Assembly: GCA_963921195.1 (NCBI GenBank)
Contig: OY992536.1
Coordinates: forward strand, 98,295,550 to 98,359,549
Length of the DNA: 64,000 bases
Direction: 5' to 3'
DNA from: Pegoplata infirma
Taxonomy: Eukaryota > Arthropoda > Insecta > Diptera > Anthomyiidae
The notes beneath the pieces were generated by a model that made no database searches, had not been told where the DNA came from, and worked only from the letters and a program-made list of their open reading frames with translations. Positions 23,150-33,725 of this stretch are shown piece by piece. The number at the start of each line of letters is the position of its first letter. Within the stretch, counting starts at the first letter, position 1. The position numbers and the translations under genes are program-made.

Positions 23150-23823
23150 AAAAACAAGTAATAGTGTTAAATTCGGCTGTGCCGAATCTTTTATACCCTC
23201 CAACATGCAAAAAAATAAAAAAAAATTTGTTGGGGGCGGGGGGGGTGTCGTGGTGATTGGGGGGGGGCACAAATTTGCTCTCAAATAAGTATGTCTTTAA
23301 AATTTCATTCTTATGCTTTTTGCACTAAGGAAATGCAAGTTTATCATAATTTATTTTTTTTATTCTACGCCCATAAAAGGGGGCGAACCAAAAAAACGAC
23401 ATTTTCTAATTCTAAGGGTCCAAATTCAGGACCTTCAACTTCTTGTAGCATAAAAATTTTGAATTTGTTAAACAAAAAGACAAAAAATCATGTAAAAAAA
23501 TGATTTTTTTCAGAGGTTGGTTTAGTTCCTTAAGGGGGAACTTTTTTCCCACTGGTCCGATTTTGCCCATTCACGAACTTAACCTGCCTATGAACATGAG
23601 ACATATTCGTGCCAAACTTGAGGAGTCTAGCTCTTTTATTTTGGACTGTATCGTGTTAACTACAGACGGACGGATGGACGGACGGACATCGCCAGAATGT
23701 CTTAGAATTGATCACTGATCAATTATATATATACTTTATGTGGTCCCCGACCGATATTTCGATGCGTTACACACGGAATGACAAAGTTAGTATACCCCCA
23801 AACTGTAGTTGGAGGGTATAAAA
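23150..23823 (-). mobile_element. DINE-like element, type B, full length
   Basis: AACAAGTAATAGTGTTAAAT, a perfect hairpin TTCGGCTGTGCCGAA and TATACCCTCCAACATGCAAA lie at the left. Then come CCATAAAAGGGGGCG, GGGGGAACTTTTTTCCCAC, (GACG)n at 23665-23685, CTTTATGTGGTCCCCGACCG and TGTAGTTGGAGGGTATAAAA. About 25 bp of ATTCATGAAAA-type sequence separates it from the type A copy to the left, and the minisatellite borders it on the right. Confidence 0.75.
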
Positions 23824-24056
23824 ATGTTGATGAAAAAATAAATAACGAAAAAAATATGGATGAAAAAAATATTGATGAACAAAAAAATATTGATGAAAAA
23901 AAAAATATTGATAAAAAAAAATATTCATGAAAATAAATATGGATGAAAAAAGTATTGATAAAAAAATATTGATGAAAAAAAAATATTTATGAAAAAAATA
24001 TTTATGAAAAAAATATTGACGAGAAAAATATTGATGAAAAAAAAATTGATGAAAAA
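23824..24056. repeat. ATTGATGAAAAAAAAT minisatellite between two DINEs
   Basis: About 14 degenerate units of 14-17 bp (ATATTGATGAAAAAA). The array fills exactly the gap between two DINE-like elements. Long F/I-rich ORFs here come from the repeat. Confidence 0.8.
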
Positions 24057-25396
24057 ACAAGTAGAAAAGCTAAATTCGACTTGGCCGTATAGATCCCTCC
24101 ACAATGCCCTTTTTAAGGATAGTAAATTTTTTAACGTGAAAAAACTTAACAATTTTGATTAGAAATATTTTATTGTAATTAAAAACCTTTTTTTTGTCAT
24201 TTTAAAAAAAAAAAAGAATAATTACTATTTTTTTTTTTTTGAGTGTAAAATTTTTTTTCGAGTGTAATTTTTTTTTTTAGTGTAAAAATATTTCTTAGGT
24301 ACAAAAATGCTAGGTAAAGTAATTTTGTGGCTTATCAATGTTTTTAAAATTTGTTTTTTTAAAAACTCGGTTTTTTTTAAAACGTGAATTTAAGGTTAAA
24401 CAAATCTGAAATTTACGGTTTTGCTAATAACTTTCTAACCACTGCACAGTGCCACATTTGGCCAATCTAGGATGACAAATATCCAATTTTAATTATATTG
24501 ACTTGAAATTCGGTATAAATGTTCGTTTTGACTTCGAAAATAACATTATGAAAAATGTGGGAGGACGGTTTAGGGTCACGCCCACTCTTTTAAAAATTTT
24601 TAATTTTGGTTATAATTTCTTTAAATTTGGTATATATACTCTCAATGACTGTAGAAATAATATCACAAAAAAAGGGGGCGGTCAGACAACTGCCACTCCC
24701 ACTTTTTTTTAAAATATGTTTAAAAAATATGTAAAAAGAAGGTTTACACATCGACTCACTGTAGCCGGCGTCGCAGACGGTCGCAAAAGTTAGCCGTTGA
24801 AATAAGTACTATGGATATTGGTCAATATATCTGAAAAAGTCCGGCGACCAATACGGACCAAAAACAAAAGTTCTATTCCATCAAAAAAAATAAATATATA
24901 TTTTTCTTTTCAAAAATTTATATTTTGTTAAAAATTTAATAAAAAATTAAAAAATTTGCTTTAAAAAAAAGAAAAGACATGACTTAAAGTATTTAAATGT
25001 CCTTTAAAATTACCCAAAAAGAGTGGATAAATATCTCTTTTTGTCCAAAAGTTACAACAGTTTAAACTCGACTTAATTTATGCGAAATAATGTACACTAA
25101 TTGCAGGATTTTACAAGATGTAACTTTATGCACCCACCTGTTAGTAACGAACAGAATTATCGTACTTATATGATTATTTCCGTGCTATTAGGAATGTTCT
25201 ATAATACATACAAACATATCATGAAAATCGGGAAACTTTTTTTTTTTTGAATTTTGTCGTGCTAGATTGGCCAAATGTGGCACTGTACACTGGACCGATT
25301 CGGCTGAAATTTAATACGAACTTGACCAGGGGAACGACAAATATATTTACCAAGCTTCAGGACCCTCAGAATTGTCGTTCAAAAACTAGCGTGTCG
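24057..25396 (-). mobile_element. DINE-like element, type A, split by a Transib-like MITE
   Basis: The left end is ACAAGTAGAAAAGCTAAATT and CCCTCCACAATGCCC. It continues to CTTTCTAACCACTG (24444), is interrupted, and resumes at CACTGGACCGATTCGGCTG (25288) up to AAAACTAGCGTGT (25396), where the foldback begins. The uninterrupted form is at 22635 and 39600. Confidence 0.7.
24445..25287. mobile_element. Transib-like non-autonomous element, CACAGTG end, 5-bp duplication CACTG
   Basis: Left end CACAGTGCCACATTTGGCCA; right end is its inverse except for the outermost base (TACAGTGCCACATTTGG). It is flanked by CACTG at 24440-24444 and 25288-25292, and the empty site AACCACTGGACCG is seen at about 22634. 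CAC-heptamer ends with 5-bp GC-rich duplications are known for Transib, the relatives of RAG recombinase. The 843-bp interior has no transposase. The superfamily rests on ends and duplication only. Confidence 0.6.
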
Positions 25397-27087
25397 AAAA
25401 CTCCTTCGTGGTAAATTTTCAGATTTTTTTGATGACCCGTTCAAAAGATATCGAATTTTTAAAAATTGGTAGTTTGTTACTTTACTCAAACTTCTTTTAA
25501 TCATAACTTCTTCAATAATGGTCCAAATTTCAATTTTTTTTCAAAATTTTTGTTTTTTTACGTACTTTAAAAAAAAAATATCCCAAAAAATTCTTAAAAG
25601 CGCTCTAGTATGCGATTTTTAAGTTTTAAAATTTAAATCTCATTTTTGAAAATGTTTGTAAACTTCGATTTTTTTGAAATTTTTTTGTGTAAAACTTCTA
25701 TCGATTCCACAAATTTGTTGCCCAGTAGGATCATGGGAGAACGATTATTATTATTTTTTAAAATTTTTTGAAATTTTTTTTTTTTTGTAATTTTCCAATC
25801 TTAAAATCATTTCTACTGCTCCAATGGTGCGTCCTTTATGAGACCGACCCCCATTAATTTTTACGTCTTAACATTTCTTTGGAACAAACTAATACCCTAT
25901 CTCCAATTTCTAAGGGGTCTCCCACACAAAACGACATTTTTTAAAATTTGCTCCAACCCCTCTAACTGCCCTAATAGTGCCCTTAGAGCAACAAAATGTA
26001 TAACCGACCCACAATATTTTTTAGTCCAAACATTTTCTCTGAACACACCTACCCTCATCTCTAATTGTTAAGGCGGTCTACTATTTTTTTTTATTTTTTG
26101 TAAATTTGTTTTATTTAATCAGCTTCTACCGGTCCAATGGTGAGTCCGAGAGGGGTTATTCGTGAGACCGACTCCCATTTATTTTTACCCTACAACATTT
26201 TTTTAAAACATGCCTACGCCCTATCTCCACTCCCTTAGTATGCTCCCATATAAATAACAGTTGGAGCAAATTTTATAAAAATGTAATTTTGTATGGGAGC
26301 CTACTTAGGAAGTGGAGATAGGGCGTAGGTATATTTTAAAAAAAATTTGTAGGGTAAAAATAAATGAGGGTCGGTCTCACGAATAACCCCTCTCTGGCGC
26401 ACCATTGGACCGGTAGAAGCTGATTAAATAAAACAAATTTACAAAAAATAAAAAAAATTGTATGGGGACCGCTTTAACAATTAGAGATAGAGGGTAGATG
26501 TGTGCAGAGAAACTGTTTGGACTAAAAAAATATTGTTGGTCGGTCATACATTTTGTAGCTCTAAGGGCACTATTAGGGCAGTTAGAGCGGTTGGAGCAAA
26601 TTTTAAAAAATGTCGTTTTGTGAGGGAGCCCCCTTAGAAATTGGAGATAGGGTATTAGTTTGTTCCAAAGAAATGTTAAGACTAAAAATTAATGGGGGTC
26701 GGTCTCATAAAGGACCCCTCTATGACGCACCATTGGAGCAGTAGAAATGATTTTAAGTTTGGAAAATTACAATAAAATTTTTTCAAAAAATTTTAAAAAA
26801 TAGTAATAGTCGTTATCCCACGATCCTCCTGAGCAAAAAATTTGTAGAATCGATAGATGTTTTACAAAAATTGAAATTTGGACCATTATTGAAGAAGTTA
26901 TGAGTAAAAGCAGTTTTAGTAAAGAAACTAACTACCAATTTTTAAGAATTTGATATGTTTTGAACGGGTCATCAAAAAAATCTGAAAATTTACCACAAAG
27001 AAGTTTTCGAAGGGTACTAAAAACTATAAACAAATTGGGAAAATCTAAAAAAAAAAATTTCAAAGTGTCCGATTTGACATGGAATGC
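25397..27087. mobile_element. Foldback element with ~750-850-bp inverted arms
   Basis: The arms meet near 26266. Outer blocks: GTGGTAAATTTTCAGATTTT (25410) against its inverse near 26990, and GATGACCCGTTCAAAAGATA against its inverse near 26960. Inner blocks share the GACCGACCCCCATTAATTTT sequences of the 4.27-kb transposon's arms. The right end runs about 78 bp further to TTGACATGGAATGCCCC, which the left arm lacks, so the left end is truncated. It separates a minus-strand type A DINE from a plus-strand type C DINE. Confidence 0.7.
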
Positions 27088-27612
27088 CCCATATATATTC
27101 ATAATCCCCGTTTGATCTTAAGACATTCTAGCGATGTCCTCCTGTCCGTCTGTCTGTCTGTGGAAATGTTGATAACGGCCAAAATATTACACGGAGATGA
27201 CTGAAACTTAACATATTTATTGGAAGTTCTCCCGAGAAGTTTAGAACTGCTTTTGAGCGATATCGGTTCAGCGGTTCAAAAGTTCTGAACGAAAACGTAA
27301 TGACACCTCAAAAATTTTAGTACATTAAACATAACCTTAAAATACAAAATGCTTTTATTCGGCTGCTGGTTGACATATGCCAACATAATTGAACACTAAA
27401 TGGTATTTAAACAAGTACGAATATATTTTTTGACAACAAAAATAAAAAATTTGCGGATTTTTTTTACCAATTTTTTTTTTTGCGGAAATTTTGTTAATTT
27501 TTTTTTTTCAAAAGTAATTTCCTTTTAAATAAAGTTTTTTGCAATAACCTTTTAGAAATTGTGGAAGGTATCACTACATTCGGCAAGGCCGAATTTAACT
27601 TTTTTACTTGTT
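27088..27612 (+). mobile_element. DINE-like element, type C
   Basis: ATATATATTCATAATCCCCG, CATTCTAGCGATGTCC, a (GTCT)n tract, GAGCGATATCGGTTCAGCGG, TTCGGCTGCTGGTTGACATA and the 3' hairpin end ACATTCGGCAAGGCCGAATT with ACTTTTTTACTTGTTT. It matches 36951-39306 and lacks the first ~60 bp. It serves as the empty-site reference for the element at 37221. Confidence 0.7.
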
Positions 27613-27855
27613 TATTTTATGTTTGTGAAACAAATGAAACATTTTTGTGTCAGAAGAAGTTCAAAGTCCTGCACTTGGACCCAGAGGATAAGAAAATGTG
27701 TTTTTTCCCCCGTCCCCTTTTGTTGGCGTGGATATAAAAAAATAATTTAAATTATCATAAAATTGTATAACTTTAGTGCAAAAAGCATCATAAATTTTAC
27801 ACTTTGGAGGGTATAAAAGACTCGGCGCTGTCAAATTTAAAACTTTCACTTGTTT
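27613..27855 (+). mobile_element. DINE-like element, type B, 3' part
   Basis: GTGAAACAAATGAAACATTT, TTGGCGTGGATATAAAAAA, TTTGGAGGGTATAAAAGA and the hairpin end CTCGGCGCTGTC followed by AACTTTCACTTGTTTT. It abuts the type C element directly, end to end. Confidence 0.6.
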
Positions 27856-28957
27856 TGGATACATTTTTTAAACAAGTTGTAGGCCTAGGAGAATAAAAAT
27901 TTACAAAAAAATGCTAGTATTATCCCCATGAAAAATAAATATTGTTAATGCAATTAATTTGAAATATCAAACATCTCCTTCAAATATCTGCATACCGCAT
28001 TCATGTTCATCAGTTTTTTTTTAATAAAACAAATCAAAACACAAATTTTTTTAGCTAAAAAGTTCGCTGACCCTTTGGATACTATTAAAGCTTAGATACA
28101 TAGACGCCTCTTTGTATATACTCTCCACCAAATTATACATTTAAATAAATAAAGCCCGTTTGTTTGCTGTATGAATGACCAAATGAAGAGTTTAATATAG
28201 AAATATAAAATAAAAATATTTTAACATGCCAAAATTATGCGCGCACCACACACAACAATTTTTTAAGGCAGACTCATATAGTATTTGTGGATAAAAAAAT
28301 ATAGAGGTGAATATAACTTTAAAGTTATTAAAAGCTTTTTTATTTTGGTTATTTAAATAATTTTACTAAATAAGAGTAAAAATTAAAAAAAGGTTTTAAA
28401 ATTTATACTATTTTTACTTATTTTTAGTAGGTTTTTGATGATTTGAAAAATTGTCGATTACTCAACATTTTCATAGATGAGGGGAATGTAATATTTAAAG
28501 GATTTCCTGCTTTTCTTTACACTCACACTCAAAATTTAATGTATGTCTTATCAACAGAAATGTCTGCTCAGACAGCAATTGTACCAAGTTTGAGCAATAC
28601 AAGAATATCGCTAATTTCGCCAGACTATTGTTTTTATAATCTCAATCAAATAAGCATAAAATCTTAAAAATCAGTTCAGGCAATTAAAAAATATCTTATT
28701 GTTAGACCATTAGAAAAATCTGCTAACTTAAGAAGCATTTTTTAGATGAATAATAAATTTTATTTAACAATAAGTATACGCATTTGAATGAAAGTTGAAG
28801 AAAATTAAAGAATTGTAGCTTATTAAAATATTAAGCCTTTACTTTCTCAAAAATATAAAAAATATTATAAAAAAAATATTTCTAAAATTTAAAACCGATA
28901 AAAGAACTTTTATTTCGCATGTAGGTTTAAATTTTTGATCAATTGATTTAATCTTTA
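27856..28957. other. AT-rich, apparently unique DNA
   Basis: No recognised repeat. A 74-codon ORF at 28443-28667 has no recognisable motif and is not called. The stretch borders the LINE poly(A) tract. Confidence 0.4.
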
Positions 28958-29767
28958 TTTTTTTTTTTTTTTTTTTTTTTTTTTCAAATACTTTATTTTT
29001 CAGATTATTGAATCTGCCCTTTCTTGGCCTAACAATAAGTAAATAAATCTTACAATCTAACTTAAATACTAGTTACTCCTTAAGAGCCATTTTGAAGGAC
29101 GGGCCTCATAATTAAATGGGCGGTAAATCTGCACGTTGCAGTCTGGTGTGCGCTCGGGTACGAGTAAGGGCTCTAGCCAATGGATTTGGGTGGTTGTCGA
29201 GCTTTTCCTCGTATTTTAGTCTGATGGTTATAAACTCTTCTCTAACTAGCGGAATATTTAAGTCCTTATGAATGTTCACATTTCTGACATACCAGGGTGC
29301 ACCCGTAATGATTCTCAAAATTGTTGATTGTGCCCTCTGTATAAGCTCAATATTAGACATACTGGCTGTACCCCATAGTTGGATACCATAAGTCCATATT
29401 GGTTTTAAAATACAATTATACAGGGTGACTTTCGAGTCAAGGCTAAGTTTAGAATGCTTGTTAATTAACCAATGTAATTGGATGGCTTTTAGCTTCAAAT
29501 GAAGCCTCTTGGATTCTAAGTGCTTTCGCCATGTTAGACGTCTGTCCAAGTGAATACCAAGGTATGTAACACTCTCAGACTGTGGGATACTTATACCATT
29601 TAAAGAAACCGGAGCACAAGTGCCCGTTCTAAGTGTAAACGTAACGTGCTTGCTCTTAAGCTCATTAACTTTAATTCGCCAGTTCCTGAACCACGTCTCC
29701 ACAGCTGTAAGGTGATTGTTTAGCCTCAAGGAGGCAACATGTGGATCTTTATTTGAAGAAGTGTTTT
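28958..29767 (-). mobile_element. Jockey-clade non-LTR retrotransposon, 5'-truncated
   Basis: The minus-strand order is reverse transcriptase fragment, stop at 29112, about 125 bp of 3' UTR, then a poly(A) tail (T run 28958-28984). Strong 5' truncation plus poly(A) is the usual outcome of target-primed reverse transcription. The 5' junction abuts ATACCACCCATTTCGTGGTA, a sequence like a DINE end. No target duplication was found. Confidence 0.85.
29112..29767 (-). pseudogene. Reverse transcriptase C-terminal fragment (jockey type)
   Basis: About 218 residues of the RT and post-RT region survive in one frame. Visible hallmarks are SNKDPHVASLRLNNHL with WFRNWRIKVNELKSKHVTF, SVTYLGIHLDRRLTWRKH, LYNCILKPIWTYGIQLWGTA, IQRAQSTILRIITGAPWYV and the C-terminal HPNPLARAL. 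The endonuclease, the catalytic FADD box and all upstream RT motifs are missing, so it cannot be active. The first ~11 codons of the open frame (MYPLPRNGWYK) come from flanking DNA. The reading frame is undamaged, which suggests a fairly recent insertion. Confidence 0.9.
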
Positions 29768-30238
29768 TATACCACCCATTTCGTGGTAGAGGGTACACAT
29801 AAAAAAAAAATAACTATACTGAAATTAGGTTCTCACTGTAATTAATTTAAGTAAATATATCGAAGGCGAATATTCAAAACTTCTATCTGCATTATGAACA
29901 TTTTTTAGGAGATCAAAAATAATTGTTATTTTAAAATAATTTTAGGAGTTTTTGTTAATCTTTTTCTACAATATCATTAAAAACAATTGTTTTTGAATTA
30001 ATATTTCAGTTAAAAATTAATTTGATAGATAACAACTAATTCAGTTTCTATCGAAAACACTCTTTGGAAAATATTACAGATAGCAAGTTTTGAATATTCG
30101 CCCTTGATATATTTCCTTTTTTTATTTATTTCAATTTCACTTAATATGGGCAAATTTTACTTAATATGTGGAAAATTTACTTAAAGTTTTAAGTTAACAA
30201 AAAGAAAATAAACTTAAAGATTGTACATGCAATCTTAC
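29768..30238. other. AT-rich spacer with a DINE-end-like palindrome
   Basis: TACCACCCATTTCGTGGTAG at 29773 resembles the TATACCCTCC...GGTAGAGGGTA type A end. TTCAAAACTT near 29874 and AAGTTTTGAATATTCG near 30089 are inverted, hinting at a small MITE (about 29855-30110). Confidence 0.35.
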
Positions 30239-30912
30239 TTTTTATACCCTCCACTATAGTGATAGAGGGTATATAAGTTCGTCATTCCGTTTGTTACACC
30301 TCGAAATATTGGTCTAGTACCCCATAAAGTATATATATTCATGATCCTCGATCGATGTTAAGACTATTTAGGGATGTCCGCCCGTACGTCTGTCCGTATG
30401 TCTGTTAAAAACACGATAATTTTTAAAAGACTTTACTGAAGCTGCTGAAGTTTAGCATATATATATTAGACATATACCTGGTCAGGTTGGTATTGCAACT
30501 CAGCGAAATTGGTCAATTGGTTCAAAAGTTATAAGCAAAAGAGTGAATTTCGGCAAGGGTTTTTCGCGAATTTATGAGATATGAAACACGCTTCGTCCCG
30601 AATTCGGGTTTTTTTTTCGAATTTGGAAATGTTTGCCCCCTCAAATGATGGGGACTTAATACCCTTTTACGAAAAAAATAACATAAAACAATTCGGACAA
30701 AAAACCAGTTGGCTACCCGCGGCTAAAGATTGCAATCTTAGGGCATTTTGAAAAAAAAAGTTTTTTTTGTTCAAAAAACTGACGCTTAAAGTTGCGCCAT
30801 ATAGAGTACATTCCGGGAAAAATATTAATAAAATTTACATGGAGTAATTTTCGCGCAGTGTTGCATCTTAAAGATGGAAAGTGTGTACTTAAATTTTTTT
30901 TATTTTACTTTT

Positions 30913-31791
30913 ACAATCAAAAAAAAAATTGTAAAGTTAGCAAAAAAAGCTTGTAAACCTTCAAGAAAATTTGCTGATTTTGAACCCACAATTTTTTTGG
31001 TAAAGTTAGCAACAACGTTTTGCTAAAAATTAGTTAACTGAATTTTTTTTTGTTTCAACTTAGTTCATACACATTTGAGGGCCCCATTGGGTTCGGACCC
31101 GATAGGTCCAGACCCCGATGGGCCTAGACTAGTTGGGTTCCATAAAAATCGTCATAGTTTTTGATCCAAAATTTGTGTCCGTTTCGCTCTACCATGCTTA
31201 GTTTTTGAGATACGTGATTTTAGGGGACCATTGGGGTTTTGAGAATTACAAAACTTGATAACTTCAAACGGAGAGCTTTTGATTATTTTGCGGTCTTGTT
31301 CTACGTGTTGAGAGATACAAAAATGCTTTTAGACTTTTTGTTGTGTCGGCAATATTTATTGAGATATGAGCATTTTAAAATTTTCGGGAATGCTAACTTT
31401 TTTGGATCCAAAGTTAGGACCCATTAGGGTCCACACATGTCAGAGGACCGGCGATACTATGGTGAGCCCGAGAACCAAAAATGGCCTCCATTTTGCTCTA
31501 TCTGGCTTAGTTTCCGAAATAGCGCCATTTTAAGTTTTCTGAAAAGAAAAAAAAATACCATTTATTTTTGCTAATATTAGCAAAAAAGCTTGTAAAAATT
31601 TGGTCAACTCAATTTTAAATTTAGCAAAAAAAATTAGTTCAAATTTTGTTTAAAATTGCTAATGCGCTAAATGAAGTTTACAAGATATTTTTGCTAACAT
31701 GCTAATCTCAACTAAAAATTTGCTAAAAGTTAGCTAACCAGCATTAGCAAAAAAAAATTAGTAAATCTACTAATGTATTATTTTGAGTGTA
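30913..31791. mobile_element. ACACTCAAAA-type MITE, copy 2
   Basis: This matches 2236-3668 and 56671-57545 throughout. ACAATCAAAAAAAA at the left and TTTTGAGTGTA at the right. Its copy of the GGCCTAGACTAGTTGGGTTC region shows the site without the foldback found in copy 1. TA at each end is compatible with a TA duplication. Confidence 0.7.
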
Positions 31792-31835
31792 AGCTAAATT
31801 AGTGTCAAAAGCTGTGCAAAATAGATATAACGTGG

Positions 31836-31890
31836 GGGTCGTGGGTTCGATTCCCACCAGAACCCTTGGTTTTTTTCTCTTAAAACTGTT
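31836..31890 (+). repeat. tRNA-like B-box fragment, probably SINE-derived
   Basis: GTGGGTTCGATTCCCACCAG is a perfect pol III B box in a T-arm-like hairpin, followed by AACCCTTGG as in the SINE at 51118 (ATCCTTGG). No A box or cloverleaf precedes it, so it is not called as a tRNA gene. Confidence 0.45.
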
Positions 31891-32015
31891 AAAAAGCCGA
31901 TTTTGAGACTAATTTAGACTAATTTGAGATGCAACATTGCACCAAAATTACTCCGCAACTTTTGACGTCAATTTTTTTAAAAACAAAAAAATATTTTTTT
32001 TTCGAAATGCACTAA

Positions 32016-32455
32016 CAAGGGAGTATCTCAACTCATATGAACCGATTTGCCTGAAACTTAAAATATATATAAAAGAGACGATTTTAAGGTTGGGGTGTTT
32101 CGGCTTATCAGTGTTATGAAACAATGTGGACCTCCGGGAAAATTTCGATAACTCCCGAACTAACAGGAATATCCTCTAGAGCAAAAATACGTGTTGACTT
32201 AAATTTAATAAAGATTATATCGTATTTATATGGATATCGTAGCTCTATGTCTTCATATAAATAACTCCCAAAATTTACACATTTTCATGAAAAAAGTATT
32301 TAACGATTTTTTCGACACTTTTTGACCAATGTTTTGCACCTCTAAATCCGCGGTACGGCCGAAAAGCCGAGACACCCCAACCTTAGAATTGTCTCTTTTA
32401 TATATATTTTACGTTTTATGCAAATCGGTTCATAAGGGTTGAGATACTTCCCTTG
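32016..32455. mobile_element. 440-bp MITE with CAAGGGA ends and TAA duplication
   Basis: Ends CAAGGGAGTATCTCAAC and the inverse GTTGAGATACTTCCCTTG pair over about 90 bp (with AACCGATTTGCCTGAAAC and GGTTGGGGTGTTTCGGCTT further in). TAA flanks both sides (32013-32015 and 32456-32458). Terminal bases and duplication match the 4.27-kb transposon at 4534-8803, which is a plausible source of transposase. Confidence 0.8.
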
Positions 32456-32690
32456 TAAGATTGCAATCTCTAGCAGCTGGTAGCCAACTGTTTTTTTGTC
32501 CAATTTTTTTTTGGTTATTTTTCCGTAAAAGGCTCCCGAATCCCCATCATTTGAGGGGGCAAGCTAAAAAAAAATAGTTCTGGATGCGCTACTGTGGAGG
32601 CTTGACATATATGTATGTATATTTTTCGTTACCATGGTCTGGTTGGTGTTAAATTTAGTAAAATCGTTCCAGTAACATCGGTCCACACAG

Positions 32691-33410
32691 GGCCAGAATA
32701 ATCCAAGTCCGGCCAAAGGTCCTTATCGTGCTTGGATCCAGCTAAAAATGTGATTGTAGAGAATTTTAGGGTCGCTGATTTAAAAATTTAGCCAAAAACT
32801 ACAAAAATCAAAATGGCGGATCCAATATGGCGGACATTTTTTTAAGTTGTCTGATTTAACTCAAATTTTGTTTTAAAGGGGTCTTGGGAGTTACTGAACC
32901 AGAATTGTTGCTCAGAATTTTGAAAAACAAAATGGCGGACTAAATATGGTTCTTAAAGTTTTAAGAATGATCCAATTCCGTCAAACAGTCATTATTGTTG
33001 TTGGATCCGGCTGAAAATGTACTTCTAGAGGATTTCGTGGTCACTGATTACAAAACTTAACTAAAAATTTAAATAGTCAAATGGCGGATCCAATATGGCG
33101 GACAATTTTTTTTTTTTAAATTGTCAGATTTTTTTCAAGGTGGTCTTGGAGTTACTAAATTAGAATTGTTACTCAGAATTTTGAAAAACAAAATGGCGGA
33201 TTAAATATGGTTCTTAAAGTTGTAGGAATGATTCTACATTTGTGATAGGTGGTCTTGGATTTACTAAATCAGAATTGTTTCAGAGAACTTTGAAAAACAA
33301 AATGGCGGACTAAATACGTTTATTAATGTTTGCAAAGTTATTAAAAAAAAATTATATTCCTCGGAAATTTAAAAAAAAATTCTATGAATTTAATTGGAAT
33401 TGGTGTAACT
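32691..33410. repeat. Degenerate tandem repeat with AAAATGGCGGA motifs
   Basis: AAAATGGCGGATCCAATATGG (twice, about 268 bp apart), AAAATGGCGGACTAAATAYG, GGTCTTGGGAGTTACTGAAC-like blocks and CAGAATTGTTNCTCAGAA recur two to three times. There is no ORF. Origin unknown; probably TE interior. Confidence 0.5.
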
Positions 33411-33439
33411 GGTGTTTTCCCTAATTTAACAAAAAGCTG

Positions 33440-33725
33440 GAACTAGTTTTAAAAACATTGGTAAGTCAAAAAAATATTTTACAACGTACTTTTGTCAATC
33501 AAAAATATTTTTTCATTAAAAAAAATAAATAAAATTACATTCGAAAAAAATGTTACACTCAAAAAAAAATTAATATTTTTTTTTAATTACAAAAAAAAAA
33601 GTTTTTTGCACAAAAAAAATATTTCTAATCAAAATTTTTATTGTTTTCACGTTATAAAATTTACTATCACTTTAAAAGGGCATTGTGGGATTCATTCATA
33701 GATTCGGCCAAGTCGATATGTTTGA
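33440..33725 (+). mobile_element. DINE-like element, type A, 3' end
   Basis: This is the inverse of the left end at 22031-22560: CATTGGTAAGTCAAAAAAAT, TTACACTCAAAAAAAA, TTTACTATCACTTTAAAAGG, GCATTGTGGG and ATAGATTCGGCCAAGTCGA. It is truncated upstream. Confidence 0.6.

Larger units (their letters stand above)
30593..32586. mobile_element. DNA element with ~300-bp inverted ends carrying three further insertions
   Basis: Left-end blocks TGCCCCCTCAAATGATGGGG, GGACAAAAAACCAGTTGGCT, AAAGATTGCAATCTTA and GAGTAATTTTCGCGCAGTGT recur inverted at 32555, 32495, 32459 and 31945. The flanking CGCT (30589-30592 and 32587-32590) may be the duplication, but the outermost bases pair poorly. It contains a TACACTCAAA-type MITE, a tRNA-like fragment and the CAAGGGA MITE. 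No transposase is seen. Confidence 0.6.
30239..32690 (+). mobile_element. DINE-like element, type A, split by a 2-kb DNA element
   Basis: The 5' part runs from TTTATACCCTCCACTATAG through ATATTCATGATCCTCGATCG, a degenerate (GTCY)n (30377-30400) and CGGCAAGGGTTTTTCGCG to GAAACACGCT at 30592. The continuation GGAGGCTTGACATATATGTA and GTTACCATGGTCTGG, with weak similarity to the type A middle, resumes at about 32591. Confidence 0.6.

Noticed and set aside
28443..28667. 74-codon ORF in unique DNA
   Set aside because: No recognisable domain, no upstream promoter or splice context; length is expected by chance in this much sequence.
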